A stretch of DNA of 64,000 bases, from positions 157,920-221,919 of the forward strand of contig NZ_AOMB01000005.1 of the NCBI RefSeq assembly GCF_000336675.1, in the 5' to 3' direction. How positions within the stretch are numbered: the stretch's first letter is position 1; each line of letters starts with the position of its first letter. A program made the position numbers and the translations under genes. The DNA comes from Halococcus hamelinensis 100A6. Its GTDB lineage: Archaea > Halobacteriota > Halobacteria > Halobacteriales > Halococcaceae. Below the pieces are notes generated by a model that did not search any database, had not been told where the DNA came from, and worked only from the letters and a program-made list of their open reading frames with translations. Below are positions 41,687 through 50,334 of this stretch, one piece after another.

Positions 41687-43549
41687 ATGGTAGTCGAAAA
41701 CACGGAGTACGTGCGGGTCGCCTCGCTGCCCGACCTCGAAGCCGAGGGCCAGCAGGTCGTGAACGCCGGCGGGCGGCCGGTCGCGCTGTTCCACCACGAG
41801 GGCGAGGTCCACGCCGTCGACAACCGCTGTCCCCACATGGGCTTCCCGCTCAGCCGCGGCACCATCGACGAAGGTATCCTGACCTGCCACTGGCATCACG
41901 CCCGCTTCGAGCTTGAAGCGGGCGACACCTTCGACCTCTTCGCCGACGACCTCCAGACCTTCCCGACCGAGATCCGAGACGACGAGATCTACCTCGACCC
42001 CGAGCCCGAACCCGACGTCCCGCCCGCGACCCGCTGGCGCAACCGCCTCGCCGACGGCCTCCAGGAGAACCTCTCGCTCGTGATGGCGAAATCGGTTATC
42101 GGTTTGGACGACGTGGCGCAGAGCGTGGTTCGAGACGGCGAAGCCGTCTCGTCATCACGAGAGACGCAGAGCGCCTCTCGAACGACCACGGAACGGTCGA
42201 GCGGCGAGCGGAGCGAGCCGCGAGACGAAGAAAAGGAGGGGTTCTACACCCCGCTCGAAACCGCGGTGAACTTCGGGACGAAGTATCGCGCGATGGGCTG
42301 GGGGCGCGGGCTGACGACGCTTGGCTGCATGGCGAACCTCTACGACGCCGTCGGCGGGCGCGACAAGCGCCGGGCGATGTTTCTGGGGGTGCACGAGGTC
42401 GCGAGCGAGTCCGCGGGCGAGCCGCCCCGCTTCCAGCAGTACGCCTTCGACAACCGGGATCTCTCGAAGGAACGGCTCAAATCGTGGTTCCGGAACACCT
42501 GCGAGGTCCGCGACGGCGACGGGGCCGAACGGTGTCTCCTCACCGCCATCGCGTGCCTCTCGCCCGAGGACGTCGCGGAGGTCGTCTTCGCCGCCGCCAC
42601 CGACCACCGCTACATGAACGCGGGTCACACCCTGGACTTCATCAACACCGCCTTCGAGACGGTCGAACACTTAGGATGGGACGAACATGCGGACACGGCA
42701 CTCGCCTCGACGGTGGGGCAGATCACCGACGCCACCCGCTCGGAGGAGCTCTCCTCGTGGCGACAGCCCGTCGACATCGCGGGGCTGTGCGCCGACGCCA
42801 ACGAGTCGCTGCCGGACCTCGTGGCGGCGGGCGACGGGAAGGAGTGGGACGAACCCGAAGATTTCGTCGAGACGTTGCTCTCGGACGACGCCGAGGCGAT
42901 CATCGACGCGCTCACGGGAGCGATCCGGGATGGGGCGACGACGACCCAGCTCGCCGACGTAGTCGCGCGGGCCGCGACGAGGCGCGTCGCGTGGTTCGCG
43001 ACCAACAACGAGTTCCGCGACTGGAATACGGTCCATCACACCCTCACCTACGCCGACGCGGTCCGGCGCGCGAGCGAGAAAACCGACGCGACCGAGCTCT
43101 ACCGGGCCTGCTTCGACGGCGCGATGAGCGTCTATCTCGACCGCTTCCTCAACTCGCCGCGTGCGCCGGTCCCGGAACCCGGCGAAACCGACCATGCACC
43201 CGAGGCGATTCGGGAGCGATTGCTGGAGGCGTTCGACGAGCAGGGCCAGGTCAACCGCGCGGCGAGCCTCGTGAGCGAGCACTTCGACGCGGGTGGGGAT
43301 CCCGAGGACCTGAAGCGCAGCCTCGGCCGGGGGTTGCTCCGCGAGGACGCGAACTTCCACACCCTCCAGAACGTCGAGACCGCCTTCCGTCGGTTCGAGA
43401 CGGTCGACGAGGAGGACGAGAAACGGCTGGCGCTGGTGGCGTGTGCGCGCTACATGGCGGCGCACTTCCCGACCCGGCGCTCGGCCGAACAGACGTTCTC
43501 GATCGCGACCCGGCTCCACCGTGGCGAGCGCCTCCACGAGGTGGAGTAA
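41687..43549 (+). CDS. Rieske [2Fe-2S] protein fused to a large uncharacterised domain
   Basis: 620 residues. Residues about 5-105 are a Rieske-type ferredoxin domain with ligands Cys48, His50, Cys67 and His70 (CPHMGFPL, CHWHHARFE). A linker near 145-185 (SSSRETQSASRTTTERSSGE) is encoded by palindromic repeat-like DNA. Residues 190-620 form a helical region of unknown family containing GWGRGLTTLGCMANLYDAVGG, FAAATDHRYMNAGHTLDFINTAFE and ARAATRRVAWFATNNEFRDWNTVHHTL, with several His residues that could bind a metal. Likely an electron-transfer-linked oxidase or ring-acting enzyme; not assigned. Convergent with a small membrane protein, 3 bp apart. Confidence 0.85.
   Translation: MVVENTEYVRVASLPDLEAEGQQVVNAGGRPVALFHHEGEVHAVDNRCPHMGFPLSRGTIDEGILTCHWHHARFELEAGDTFDLFADDLQTFPTEIRDDEIYLDPEPEPDVPPATRWRNRLADGLQENLSLVMAKSVIGLDDVAQSVVRDGEAVSSSRETQSASRTTTERSSGERSEPRDEEKEGFYTPLETAVNFGTKYRAMGWGRGLTTLGCMANLYDAVGGRDKRRAMFLGVHEVASESAGEPPRFQQYAFDNRDLSKERLKSWFRNTCEVRDGDGAERCLLTAIACLSPEDVAEVVFAAATDHRYMNAGHTLDFINTAFETVEHLGWDEHADTALASTVGQITDATRSEELSSWRQPVDIAGLCADANESLPDLVAAGDGKEWDEPEDFVETLLSDDAEAIIDALTGAIRDGATTTQLADVVARAATRRVAWFATNNEFRDWNTVHHTLTYADAVRRASEKTDATELYRACFDGAMSVYLDRFLNSPRAPVPEPGETDHAPEAIRERLLEAFDEQGQVNRAASLVSEHFDAGGDPEDLKRSLGRGLLREDANFHTLQNVETAFRRFETVDEEDEKRLALVACARYMAAHFPTRRSAEQTFSIATRLHRGERLHEVE
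42123..42238 (+). repeat. In-frame palindromic insert within the Rieske fusion gene
   Basis: Three successive hairpins inside the coding frame: CGAGACGGC-GAA-GCCGTCTCG (42131-42151, 9-bp stem), CGAGAG/CTCTCG (42158-42180), and GCGGC/GCCGC (about 42201-42221) enclosing GAGCGGAGCGA. It separates the Rieske domain from the C-terminal region and shares the GAGCGGAGCGAG idiom of the intergenic repeats. Confidence 0.7.
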
Positions 43550-43552
43550 CGC

Positions 43553-43969
43553 TCAGAGAATCCCGGCCTGCATGAGAACCAGACAGAAAACGAGCGCGAA
43601 AGCCACGATTACCACCACAGCGAGGCCGAACCAATACCACCTGGACCGATAGAGTCGCCGTTTCGCGTCGGTGTCGAGTGCGTCCGGCGACCGCGGCAGC
43701 CATCGCCAGACGGCGTATCCGGGAAACACGAGAAACGAGCCCGACATCGTAGTCGTCGAGAGACCGACCCAGTCGGGCGTCGATATCGTGACCAGTCCCC
43801 ACGTCCCGTCGATGACGATGCTGTCGACGAGCTGCACGGACAGCCCTGCCATGAACGAGATCCGTACGACCAGCGGCACGTTCGGCTGACTGCGCCACTC
43901 GTAGTAACCACCCAAAGCAAGGAGGGTCGCGAGGCCGACCAGCAATCCGACGATGCTTGCATCGACCAT
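43553..43969 (-). CDS. Four-helix membrane protein of unknown function
   Basis: 138 residues with four predicted membrane segments: VGLLVGLATLLALGGY, VRISFMAGLSVQLVDSIVI, STTTMSGSFLVFPGYAVW and WYWFGLAVVVIVAFALVFCLVLM. Codon use is slightly less GC-rich than neighbours. No family recognised and no partner gene in the same orientation. ATG at 43969. Convergent with the Rieske gene. Confidence 0.65.
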   Translation of the reverse strand: MVDASIVGLLVGLATLLALGGYYEWRSQPNVPLVVRISFMAGLSVQLVDSIVIDGTWGLVTISTPDWVGLSTTTMSGSFLVFPGYAVWRWLPRSPDALDTDAKRRLYRSRWYWFGLAVVVIVAFALVFCLVLMQAGIL

Positions 43970-43989
43970 GCGCTACTGTGTTGATCCGC

Positions 43990-44322
43990 GCTCATAAGTT
44001 CGGTCGGATCTCCCGGCGAAAGTTACGTGGATGCTGTGGCGCGCACTCGCGGTCGTGTGCGAACGAAGTGAGCACCGACCGCGAACACTGTGCGAGGGAT
44101 GAGCACCGGAGAGAGCGAGTGGAACGAGCGAACGAGGAGCGCAGTCGGCTGGGGAGGCGTGTGGCCGGTGCGGGGCGGTAGCAGTGCTGTGCGGGCTTGA
44201 TCAGTGGTTGTACCGTGAGCGAACTCAGAAGGAGTGAGCGAACGGCAGTTTTTAGTCCAGGTTTTTGCGACGAGTGGTTAGCGAGCGCAGCGAACTAACC
44301 CGAGTCGGAAAAAAGTGGGTGT
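43990..44322 (-). repeat. Intergenic repeat family, copy D (type II core, diverged)
   Basis: Begins at the TAA of the VIT1-like gene (44323-44325), same strand. Head ACACCCACTTTTTTCC, arms TTTTT/AAAAA with inner stem GGTTAG/CTAACC, type II core GCAAAAACCTGGACTAAAAA (ending near 44248), direct units CGTTCGCTC ... CGCTCACGGTACAACCACT. The distal half is diverged but keeps GAGCGAACGAG-like units (44100-44135). Fills the gap to the small membrane protein gene. Confidence 0.8.
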
Positions 44323-44916
44323 TTAGCCCGGCAGGAAGACGTTGATAACAGCAACCACGATCCCCGCGAGTCCCATTCGCGCGCCCGCGACGTACCACCG
44401 CTGGCGCGAGATCGAGGCCATGTAGGCCCCGAAGGTGAACAGTACGCCGACCGCGACCGCGACGGAGGCGAGCGTGGCTTCGAACAGCGTGAAGACCGTT
44501 CCTTCGAAGAGGAAGGGTGTGAGCGGCAGCACGAGCCCGAGCAACGGTCCCAGACCGCTCATCAGGGCGTTCACGACCTGGTTGCTCATCTTGTCGCGCT
44601 CGACCTGGGTGTCGCTGAGGTCCGCGAGCATCGCCTCCTCGGTCTCTTGGATCTCGGCGCGCATCTCCGCACGTTCGATCTCCCAGACGCTCCAGACCCC
44701 GGAGGTACAGAGCCCGACGGCGGCGGCGAGGCCGAGGCTCACGACCGTGAGTCCCTCGTCGATCCCCGAGAGGTACGCGCCGACGGTCACCCCGACGCCG
44801 GTGAGCGCGCCGTCGAAGCCGTTCGAGACGAAGTACCGCCGGGCGATCGGCCCCACCATGTCGGTGCCTATCCGCGCGCGTATCGAGCCCTCGTCCGAGT
44901 CCGAGTCGGCCGCCAT
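44323..44916 (-). CDS. VIT1/CCC1-family (Fe2+/Mn2+-type) membrane transporter
   Basis: 197 residues: IARRYFVSNGFDGALTGVGVTVGAYLSG (VIT family N-terminal helix with the FDGxxT motif), VGLCTSGVWSVWEIERAEMRAEIQETEEAML cytoplasmic acidic helices, and three further membrane segments toward the C terminus. VIT1/CCC1 proteins move Fe(II) or Mn(II) out of the cytoplasm. The gene starts on the last base of the DUF211 stop (TGATG), implying coupling and possibly a shared metal response. Confidence 0.82.
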   Translation of the reverse strand: MAADSDSDEGSIRARIGTDMVGPIARRYFVSNGFDGALTGVGVTVGAYLSGIDEGLTVVSLGLAAAVGLCTSGVWSVWEIERAEMRAEIQETEEAMLADLSDTQVERDKMSNQVVNALMSGLGPLLGLVLPLTPFLFEGTVFTLFEATLASVAVAVGVLFTFGAYMASISRQRWYVAGARMGLAGIVVAVINVFLPG

Positions 44917-45203
44917 CAGTCCTGCGGGGTCGGCATCTCGTCGACGATGTACTCGCCGCAGGCGACCTGGTCGACCGAGTGGACCTGCGCGCCCGTGTCC
45001 TCGATCGTCTCGGTGACGGCCTCGAAGTCGATGTCCTCGCCCTCGATGGTGAACTTGATGTTCCGGACCTCCTCGTCCATCTCGACGAGGATGGCGTTCA
45101 CGCCGCCGATGCCGTCGAGCTCGGCGACTCGCTGGGCGACCGAGAGCATCGTCGGCTGGTGGGGTTTGAGGACGTCGATAACGAGCTGGCGGATAGTGGC
45201 CAT
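44916..45203 (-). CDS. DUF211 family protein
   Basis: 95 residues, ferredoxin-like alpha/beta pattern: IRQLVIDVLKPHQPTMLSVAQRVAELDGIGGVNAILVEMDEEVRNIKFTIEGEDIDFEAVTETIEDTGAQVHSVDQVACG. DUF211 proteins are archaeal, oligomeric and of unknown function; the single Cys and acidic loops may bind metal. Translationally coupled to the VIT1-like transporter, which suggests metal sensing or delivery, as inference. Confidence 0.85.
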   Translation of the reverse strand: MATIRQLVIDVLKPHQPTMLSVAQRVAELDGIGGVNAILVEMDEEVRNIKFTIEGEDIDFEAVTETIEDTGAQVHSVDQVACGEYIVDEMPTPQD

Positions 45204-45301
45204 GACATCGAATAGGGGGTCAGCGAACTAAGGATGTGTTGATCCGCCAGCGAAGATCCGGGTCTCGTTGGGGATTCGAGAACGCGGGGAGGGGCTCCGG
45301 C

Positions 45302-47203
45302 TTAGCTGTCGTCGTCTTCGTCGTCCGCTACATCCTCGAAGTCGGCGTCGACGTACTCGTCGTCGTCCGCGTCACTCTCGCCGCCCATGTCGCCCATGCC
45401 GCCGGGACCCGCACCGGCCGCACCCGCACCGCCGGCACCGCCAGCGGCCTGCTGGGCGGCCTCTTGCTGTTGGTACATCTGCTTGCCGATCTCCTGGAGC
45501 TCGGTCGAGAGGTTCTCGGTCGCGTCTTCGAGCTCCTCGGTGCTCGCGTCCTCGTCCTCGAGGACTTCCTCGACCTCGCCGATGGCGTCCTCGATATCCT
45601 CACGAAGATCGTCGTCGACCTGCTCTTCGTTCTCCTCGAGGAGCGTGTTCGCGCGCTGGACGGAGCTCTCGGCGTTGTTGCGCGCCTCGATGCGCTCGCG
45701 GCGCTGTTCGTCCTCCTCCGCGTACTGTTCGGCCTCGTCCTGCATCCGGTCGATCTCGTCGTCCGAGAGACCCGCACCGCCCTCGATGGTGATGTCCTCG
45801 GCGTTGCCCGAGCCCTGGTCCTCGGCCGCGACGTTCACGATGCCGTTCTCGTCGATGTTGAACGTGACCTCGATCTGCGGGGTGCCCGCGGGCGACGGCG
45901 GGATCCCTGCGAGTCGGAACTCACCCAGGAGTTCGTTCTCGTTGGCGATCTCGCGCTCGCCCTGGAACACTCGGACCTGGACCTCGGTCTGGTTCGCGGC
46001 GGCCGTGGTGAAGATCTTCGACTCCTCGGTCGGGATGGTCGTGTTCTTGTCGATGAGCCGCTCGAAGAGGCCGCCCTTGACCTCGATACCGAGCGAGAGC
46101 GGGGTGACGTCGAGCAGCACGATGTCGTCGACGTCGCCCGAGAGCACGCCGCCCTGGATCGCCGCGCCCAGCGCGACGGCCTCGTCGGGGTTGACGTTCT
46201 TCTGGGGCTCCTGGTCGACGAGCTCCGAGACCTGCTCTTGGACCTGAGGCATCCGGGTCGAACCGCCGACGAGGATGACCTCGTCGATGTCGCCGGCGTC
46301 GTAGCCCGCGTCCGAGAGCGCCTGCTGGGTCGGTTCGACGGTTCGCTCGATCAGGTCCGAGGTGAGCGACTCGAACTTCGCACGCGAGAGCTTCTCTTCG
46401 AGGTGGACCGGGCCCGAATCCGTCGCCGTGATGAACGGGAGGTTGATCGTGGTCTCCTTCCGGTTGGAGAGTTCGATCTTGGCCTCCTCGGCGGCGTCCT
46501 TCAGGCGCTGGAGGGCCTGTCGGTCCTCCCGGAGGTCGAAGCCGTGGTCGGATTCGAACTGCTCGGCGAGCCAGTCGATGACCGCCTGGTCCCAGTCGTC
46601 GCCACCGAGGTCGTTGTCGCCGTTGGTCGCGACGACCTCGTAGACGCCGCCGCCCAGATCGAGAACCGAGACGTCGAACGTCCCCCCACCGAGGTCGTAG
46701 ACCATCACCGTCTGGTCGGACTCGTCGTCGAGGCCGTAGGCCATCGAGGCCGCCGTCGGCTCGTTGATGATCCGCTCGACGTCGAAGCCCGCGATCTCGC
46801 CGGCGTCCTTCGTGGCTTGGCGCTGGCTATCGGAGAAGTACGCGGGAACCGTGATGACCGCCTTCTCGATCTCGTCGCCGAGGTACTCCTCGGCGTCGCG
46901 TTTGATCTTGCCGAGGATCAGCGCCGAGACCTCCTGGGGCGTGTAGCTCTCGCCGTCGATGTCGACCTCGTAGTCCTCGCCCATGTGGCGCTTGATCGAG
47001 TTGATCGTGCGGTCCGGGTTCTGGATCGCCTGGTTCTTCGCCGGTTTGCCGACCAGCCGCTCGTCGTCGGTGAAGGCCACTACCGACGGCGTGGTGCGGT
47101 CGCCCTCGCCGTTGACGATTATCTCGGGGTCGCCACCCTCCATCACCGCGAACGCGCTGTTCGTCGTTCCCAGATCGATACCGAGGATCTTGTTGCTCGC
47201 CAT
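45302..47203 (-). CDS. dnaK: Chaperone DnaK (Hsp70)
   Basis: 633 residues. ATPase domain with [17 protein letters not shown], the phosphate-binding [20 protein letters not shown] and [16 protein letters not shown]; substrate-binding domain with [16 protein letters not shown] and [19 protein letters not shown]; helical lid and a Gly/Ala/Met-rich tail ending in acidic residues ([21 protein letters not shown]). CTTTTAACC box at 47231-47239, about 33 nt upstream. dnaJ is not adjacent; grpE is 900 bp away beyond an inverted DUF2071 gene. Confidence 0.97.
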   Translation of the reverse strand: MASNKILGIDLGTTNSAFAVMEGGDPEIIVNGEGDRTTPSVVAFTDDERLVGKPAKNQAIQNPDRTINSIKRHMGEDYEVDIDGESYTPQEVSALILGKIKRDAEEYLGDEIEKAVITVPAYFSDSQRQATKDAGEIAGFDVERIINEPTAASMAYGLDDESDQTVMVYDLGGGTFDVSVLDLGGGVYEVVATNGDNDLGGDDWDQAVIDWLAEQFESDHGFDLREDRQALQRLKDAAEEAKIELSNRKETTINLPFITATDSGPVHLEEKLSRAKFESLTSDLIERTVEPTQQALSDAGYDAGDIDEVILVGGSTRMPQVQEQVSELVDQEPQKNVNPDEAVALGAAIQGGVLSGDVDDIVLLDVTPLSLGIEVKGGLFERLIDKNTTIPTEESKIFTTAAANQTEVQVRVFQGEREIANENELLGEFRLAGIPPSPAGTPQIEVTFNIDENGIVNVAAEDQGSGNAEDITIEGGAGLSDDEIDRMQDEAEQYAEEDEQRRERIEARNNAESSVQRANTLLEENEEQVDDDLREDIEDAIGEVEEVLEDEDASTEELEDATENLSTELQEIGKQMYQQQEAAQQAAGGAGGAGAAGAGPGGMGDMGGESDADDDEYVDADFEDVADDEDDDS

Positions 47204-47230
47204 TGTTGGGAACCCCTATCGGTTTCCGCC

Positions 47231-47239
47231 GGTTAAAAG
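47231..47239 (-). promoter_or_regulatory. TATA-like box, dnaK
   Basis: CTTTTAACC on the minus strand, about 33 nt before the dnaK ATG, giving a very short leader. Confidence 0.5.
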
Positions 47240-47401
47240 TTGCTACATCAACTGCCAGAGGCACGAGGCCGACACCGCTCCCCTGTTGCGGTTTTCCGGT
47301 CGGGTGCGGGTGTGACACACGACGTATACCCCCGACCACAATGCCATCGGTCCGTGGCTCGCGGGTGAAAGCCAAAAGCGCCCCGAGCCCCGCTTCGAAC
47401 C

Positions 47402-48091
47402 ATGGTCGTCCCTCTCGAAATGCACTGGCGGGAGCTCCTCTTCGCCAACTGGCCCCTTCCACCCGAAACCGTCGCCGCCCACCTCCCCGACGCGCTCGAC
47501 CTCGACACCTACGACGGCGACGCGTGGCTCTCGGTCGTCCCCTTCACCAACGCCGCCGTCCGCCCGCGCGGGGTGCCGGAGCGGTTCGGGGTCGACCTCC
47601 CCGAGCTCAATCTCCGAACCTACGTCGACGTCGATGGGACGCCCAGCGTCTACTTCTTCAGCCTCGACGCCGAAGGGATCGCGGGTGTGCTCGGCGCGCG
47701 GCTGTTCCACCATCTCCCCTACTACTACGCCAGGATAACCCACGAGTCGAGGGGGCATCGAAACCGGTTCGTGAACCATCGTCGTCATCCAGGTGCCCGT
47801 CCCGCCGACTTCCGCGCGAGCTACGAACCGGCGGATGGCGAGGTCGAGACCGGCCCCGGCACGCTCGCCGATTTCGTCACGGAGCGCTATCGGTTCTACA
47901 CCGAAGCCCCCGACGGCTCGGTGAGGTACTCGAACGTGAGCCACGACCGTTGGCCGCTCTCGCCGGCCGACGTGACGATCGAGGAGAACTCGCTCTTTCG
48001 CGCCAACGGCTTCGCCGACCCCGAGAGCGAGCCGGTTCACTTCTACAGTCCGGGAGTCAGGATCGCGGCCTCGGCGAGCCGGCAGCGGTAG
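47402..48091 (+). CDS. YqjF-like DUF2071 family protein
   Basis: 229 residues: MHWRELLFANWPLPPETVAAHLPDALDLDTYDGDAWLSVVPF, LPELNLRTYVDVDGTPSVYFFSLDAEG, and LPYYYARITHE. These blocks define DUF2071 (YqjF), a family of unknown function with an acetoacetate-decarboxylase-like fold. ATG at 47402. It lies inverted between dnaK and grpE and ends 5 bp from the grpE stop. Confidence 0.88.
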   Translation: MVVPLEMHWRELLFANWPLPPETVAAHLPDALDLDTYDGDAWLSVVPFTNAAVRPRGVPERFGVDLPELNLRTYVDVDGTPSVYFFSLDAEGIAGVLGARLFHHLPYYYARITHESRGHRNRFVNHRRHPGARPADFRASYEPADGEVETGPGTLADFVTERYRFYTEAPDGSVRYSNVSHDRWPLSPADVTIEENSLFRANGFADPESEPVHFYSPGVRIAASASRQR

Positions 48092-48096
48092 CCGGA

Positions 48097-48717
48097 CTAC
48101 TCGCTGACGGTGACCTGCGCCGGGCGGAGTACCTTCTCGCCCATCTCGTAGCCCGGGCGGTAGACCTCCGCGACGGTGTCGCTGGGCTCGTCGCTGTCGA
48201 CGCGGAGCATGACCTCGTGGCGCTGGGGGTCGACGGCGTCGCCGGGCGTGGGCTCGATCTGGTCCACGTTCTCGTCGTCGAACACTCGGTCGAGCTCCTC
48301 TAAGGTGCTCTCGACGCCCGGTCGGATGTCGACCTCCTCGTCCTGTTCGAGCGCCCGCGAGAGGTTGTCGCGGACCTCGAGGAGTCGGGTGACGAGGTCC
48401 TCGGTCGCACGGGCCTCCTGCTCCTCTTGGCGCTGCTTCGCGCGTTTCTTGTAGTTCTGGAAGTCGGCCTGCTTGCGTTTCAACTGGGCTTCGAGCTCCT
48501 CGACCTCGGCCGCTCGCTCCTCGGCCGTCGCGGCGCGCTCGCGGAGGTCGTCCACCTCGCTTGCCAGCTCCCCGTCCGCGTGTTCCTCGACGCGTTCGAC
48601 GAGGTCCGCGGCCGTCGAGTCGCCGGTCGCCGCCTCCTCGACCGGCACCTCCTCCGTCGGTGTCCCCTCGGCCGAATCGTCCGGGTCCACCGGTGTCTCG
48701 CCGTCGTTCTCGTTCAT
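48097..48717 (-). CDS. grpE: Nucleotide exchange factor GrpE
   Basis: 206 residues. Acidic N terminus (DSAEGTPTEEVPVEEAATGD), long coiled coil (EVDDLRERAATAEERAAEVEELEAQLKRKQADFQNYKKRAKQRQEEQ), and the GrpE beta domain ending GYEMGEKVLRPAQVTVSE. Promotes ADP release from DnaK. ATG 48717 (MNENDGETP) is chosen over an upstream in-frame codon. Same strand as dnaK but separated by the inverted DUF2071 gene, so probably independently transcribed. Confidence 0.94.
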   Translation of the reverse strand: MNENDGETPVDPDDSAEGTPTEEVPVEEAATGDSTAADLVERVEEHADGELASEVDDLRERAATAEERAAEVEELEAQLKRKQADFQNYKKRAKQRQEEQEARATEDLVTRLLEVRDNLSRALEQDEEVDIRPGVESTLEELDRVFDDENVDQIEPTPGDAVDPQRHEVMLRVDSDEPSDTVAEVYRPGYEMGEKVLRPAQVTVSE

Positions 48718-48928
48718 GAACGGTGAAAGCCGACACACGAACAAAAGGATTCAGGAATCCCGCGCCGGCCGCTCGATCGAGGACGTCGACGTACTGTTCG
48801 AACACCCGACGGTCGGAGACGAGCTGGATGTGTTCCTGGGAGCCCGAGTGCCGGTTGAGCGCGGTCGCCACCGAACCGACTTCGGGACCGGGAAGCTTCG
48901 CGAACTCATCTTTGGGGCTCGCGGGAGG

Positions 48929-48934
48929 TATAAA
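48929..48934 (+). promoter_or_regulatory. TATA box, XPB helicase
   Basis: TATAAA centred 27 nt before the GTG at 48959. This fixes the start: frames further upstream are not coding. Confidence 0.65.
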
Positions 48935-48958
48935 GCGCCCGCGGTCCAGGGGACCGAT

Positions 48959-50293
48959 GTGGCCGCCACGCTGACCTACGAGAACGGCACCGTCCGGGTC
49001 GAGGGTGTCGACCTCGACCTGCCGTCCGTCGAGGCCGACCCGCGTTCGAAGACCGCGCGGGCACCCGCGTTCCGCTACGCCGAACTCCTCGACGTCCTCG
49101 ACGATCGCGGGGTCGCGGTCGACGACCGGGTGCTCGACGCGCCGGGGCTCGACGTGGCCTCGACCTACGAGCTCCGGGGCTACCAGCGCGAGGCGCTCGA
49201 CGCGTGGCGGGCGAACGGGGACCGTGGCGTGCTCGAACTCCCGACCGGGAGCGGGAAGACCGTGATCGGCATCGAGGCCATCGAGCGCCTCGGGGTCGCG
49301 GCGCTCGTGGTCGTGCCGACGATCGACCTCCTCTCACAGTGGCGGCGCGAACTCGAAACCGAGTTTTCGATATCGGTTGGCCAGCTCGGCGGCGGCGAAC
49401 AGCGCGTCGAACCCCTCACCGTGGCGACCTACGACTCGGCCTACCTCCGGGCCGACGACATCGGCGACCGGTTCGGGCTGGTGGTCTTCGACGAGGTCCA
49501 CCACCTCGGGGGCGAGGGCTACCGCGAGATCGCCCGCCTGCTCGCCGCGCCCGCGCGGCTGGGGCTGACCGCGACGTTCGAGCGGCCCGACGGGGCCCAC
49601 GACGTGATTTCCGAGCTCTGTGGACCGCTGGTTCACCGTATCGCGGCCGACGACCTCGCCGGGGGTCACCTCGCGGCCTACGACGTGAAACGCATCGCGG
49701 TCTCGCTCACGGACGCCGAACGCACCACATACGACGAACACCGGGAAATTTTCGCGAACTACCTCGCGCGCTCGAACCTCGACATGCGGAGCGGGAGCGA
49801 CTATCGGAAGCTCGTGATGCGCTCGGGCAACGACCCGAAGGCGCGCGAGGCGCTGCTCGCCAACCAGCGCGCTCGCGAGGTGATGATGAACGCCACGGCC
49901 AAGGTCGAGACCCTCGCCGACCTCCTCGACCGCCACCGCGAGGACCGGGTCATCGTCTTCACCGCACACAACGACCTCGTCTACCGACTCTCCGAACGGT
50001 TCCTGCTCCCGGCGATCACCCACCAGACGGGCGCGACGGAGCGCCGCCGGGTCCTCGAGAATTTTCGGGACGGGACCTATTCGCGGGTCGTCACCGCGAA
50101 CGTCCTCGACGAGGGGGTCGACGTGCCGGACGCCAACGTCGCGGTAGTGCTCTCGGGCAGCGGCTCCGAACGGGAGTTCACCCAGCGCCTCGGCCGGGTG
50201 CTTCGCCCGAAGGCCGACGGGGGTCGGGCGCTGCTCTACGAGGTCGTCACGGAGGAGACGGCCGAGGAACGCGTCGCCGAACGGCGGCGGTAG
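48959..50293 (+). CDS. XPB/Rad25-family DNA helicase
   Basis: 444 residues. N-terminal damage-recognition-like domain (ATLTYENGTVRVEGVDLDLP), then SF2 motifs: Q/I LRGYQREALDAW, Walker A LPTGSGKT, motif II FDEVHH, motif III LTATFERPDG, motif V TANVLDEGVDVPDANV, motif VI QRLGRVLRPKADG. XPB unwinds or translocates on damaged DNA in nucleotide excision repair. GTG start at 48959 is set by a TATA box 27 nt upstream. The DUF790 nuclease partner follows after 41 bp; together they form the archaeal XPB-Bax1 pair. Confidence 0.92.
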   Translation: MAATLTYENGTVRVEGVDLDLPSVEADPRSKTARAPAFRYAELLDVLDDRGVAVDDRVLDAPGLDVASTYELRGYQREALDAWRANGDRGVLELPTGSGKTVIGIEAIERLGVAALVVVPTIDLLSQWRRELETEFSISVGQLGGGEQRVEPLTVATYDSAYLRADDIGDRFGLVVFDEVHHLGGEGYREIARLLAAPARLGLTATFERPDGAHDVISELCGPLVHRIAADDLAGGHLAAYDVKRIAVSLTDAERTTYDEHREIFANYLARSNLDMRSGSDYRKLVMRSGNDPKAREALLANQRAREVMMNATAKVETLADLLDRHREDRVIVFTAHNDLVYRLSERFLLPAITHQTGATERRRVLENFRDGTYSRVVTANVLDEGVDVPDANVAVVLSGSGSEREFTQRLGRVLRPKADGGRALLYEVVTEETAEERVAERRR

Positions 50294-50334
50294 CGGCGAG
50301 TGGAGTTTTTATGCCGTGATCCCTCAGCTTCGGT

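Noticed and set aside
48473-48958. Longer N terminus for the XPB helicase
   Set aside because: It overlaps grpE antisense and has Ser/Arg-rich shadow composition; a TATA box 27 nt before GTG 48959 fixes the start.
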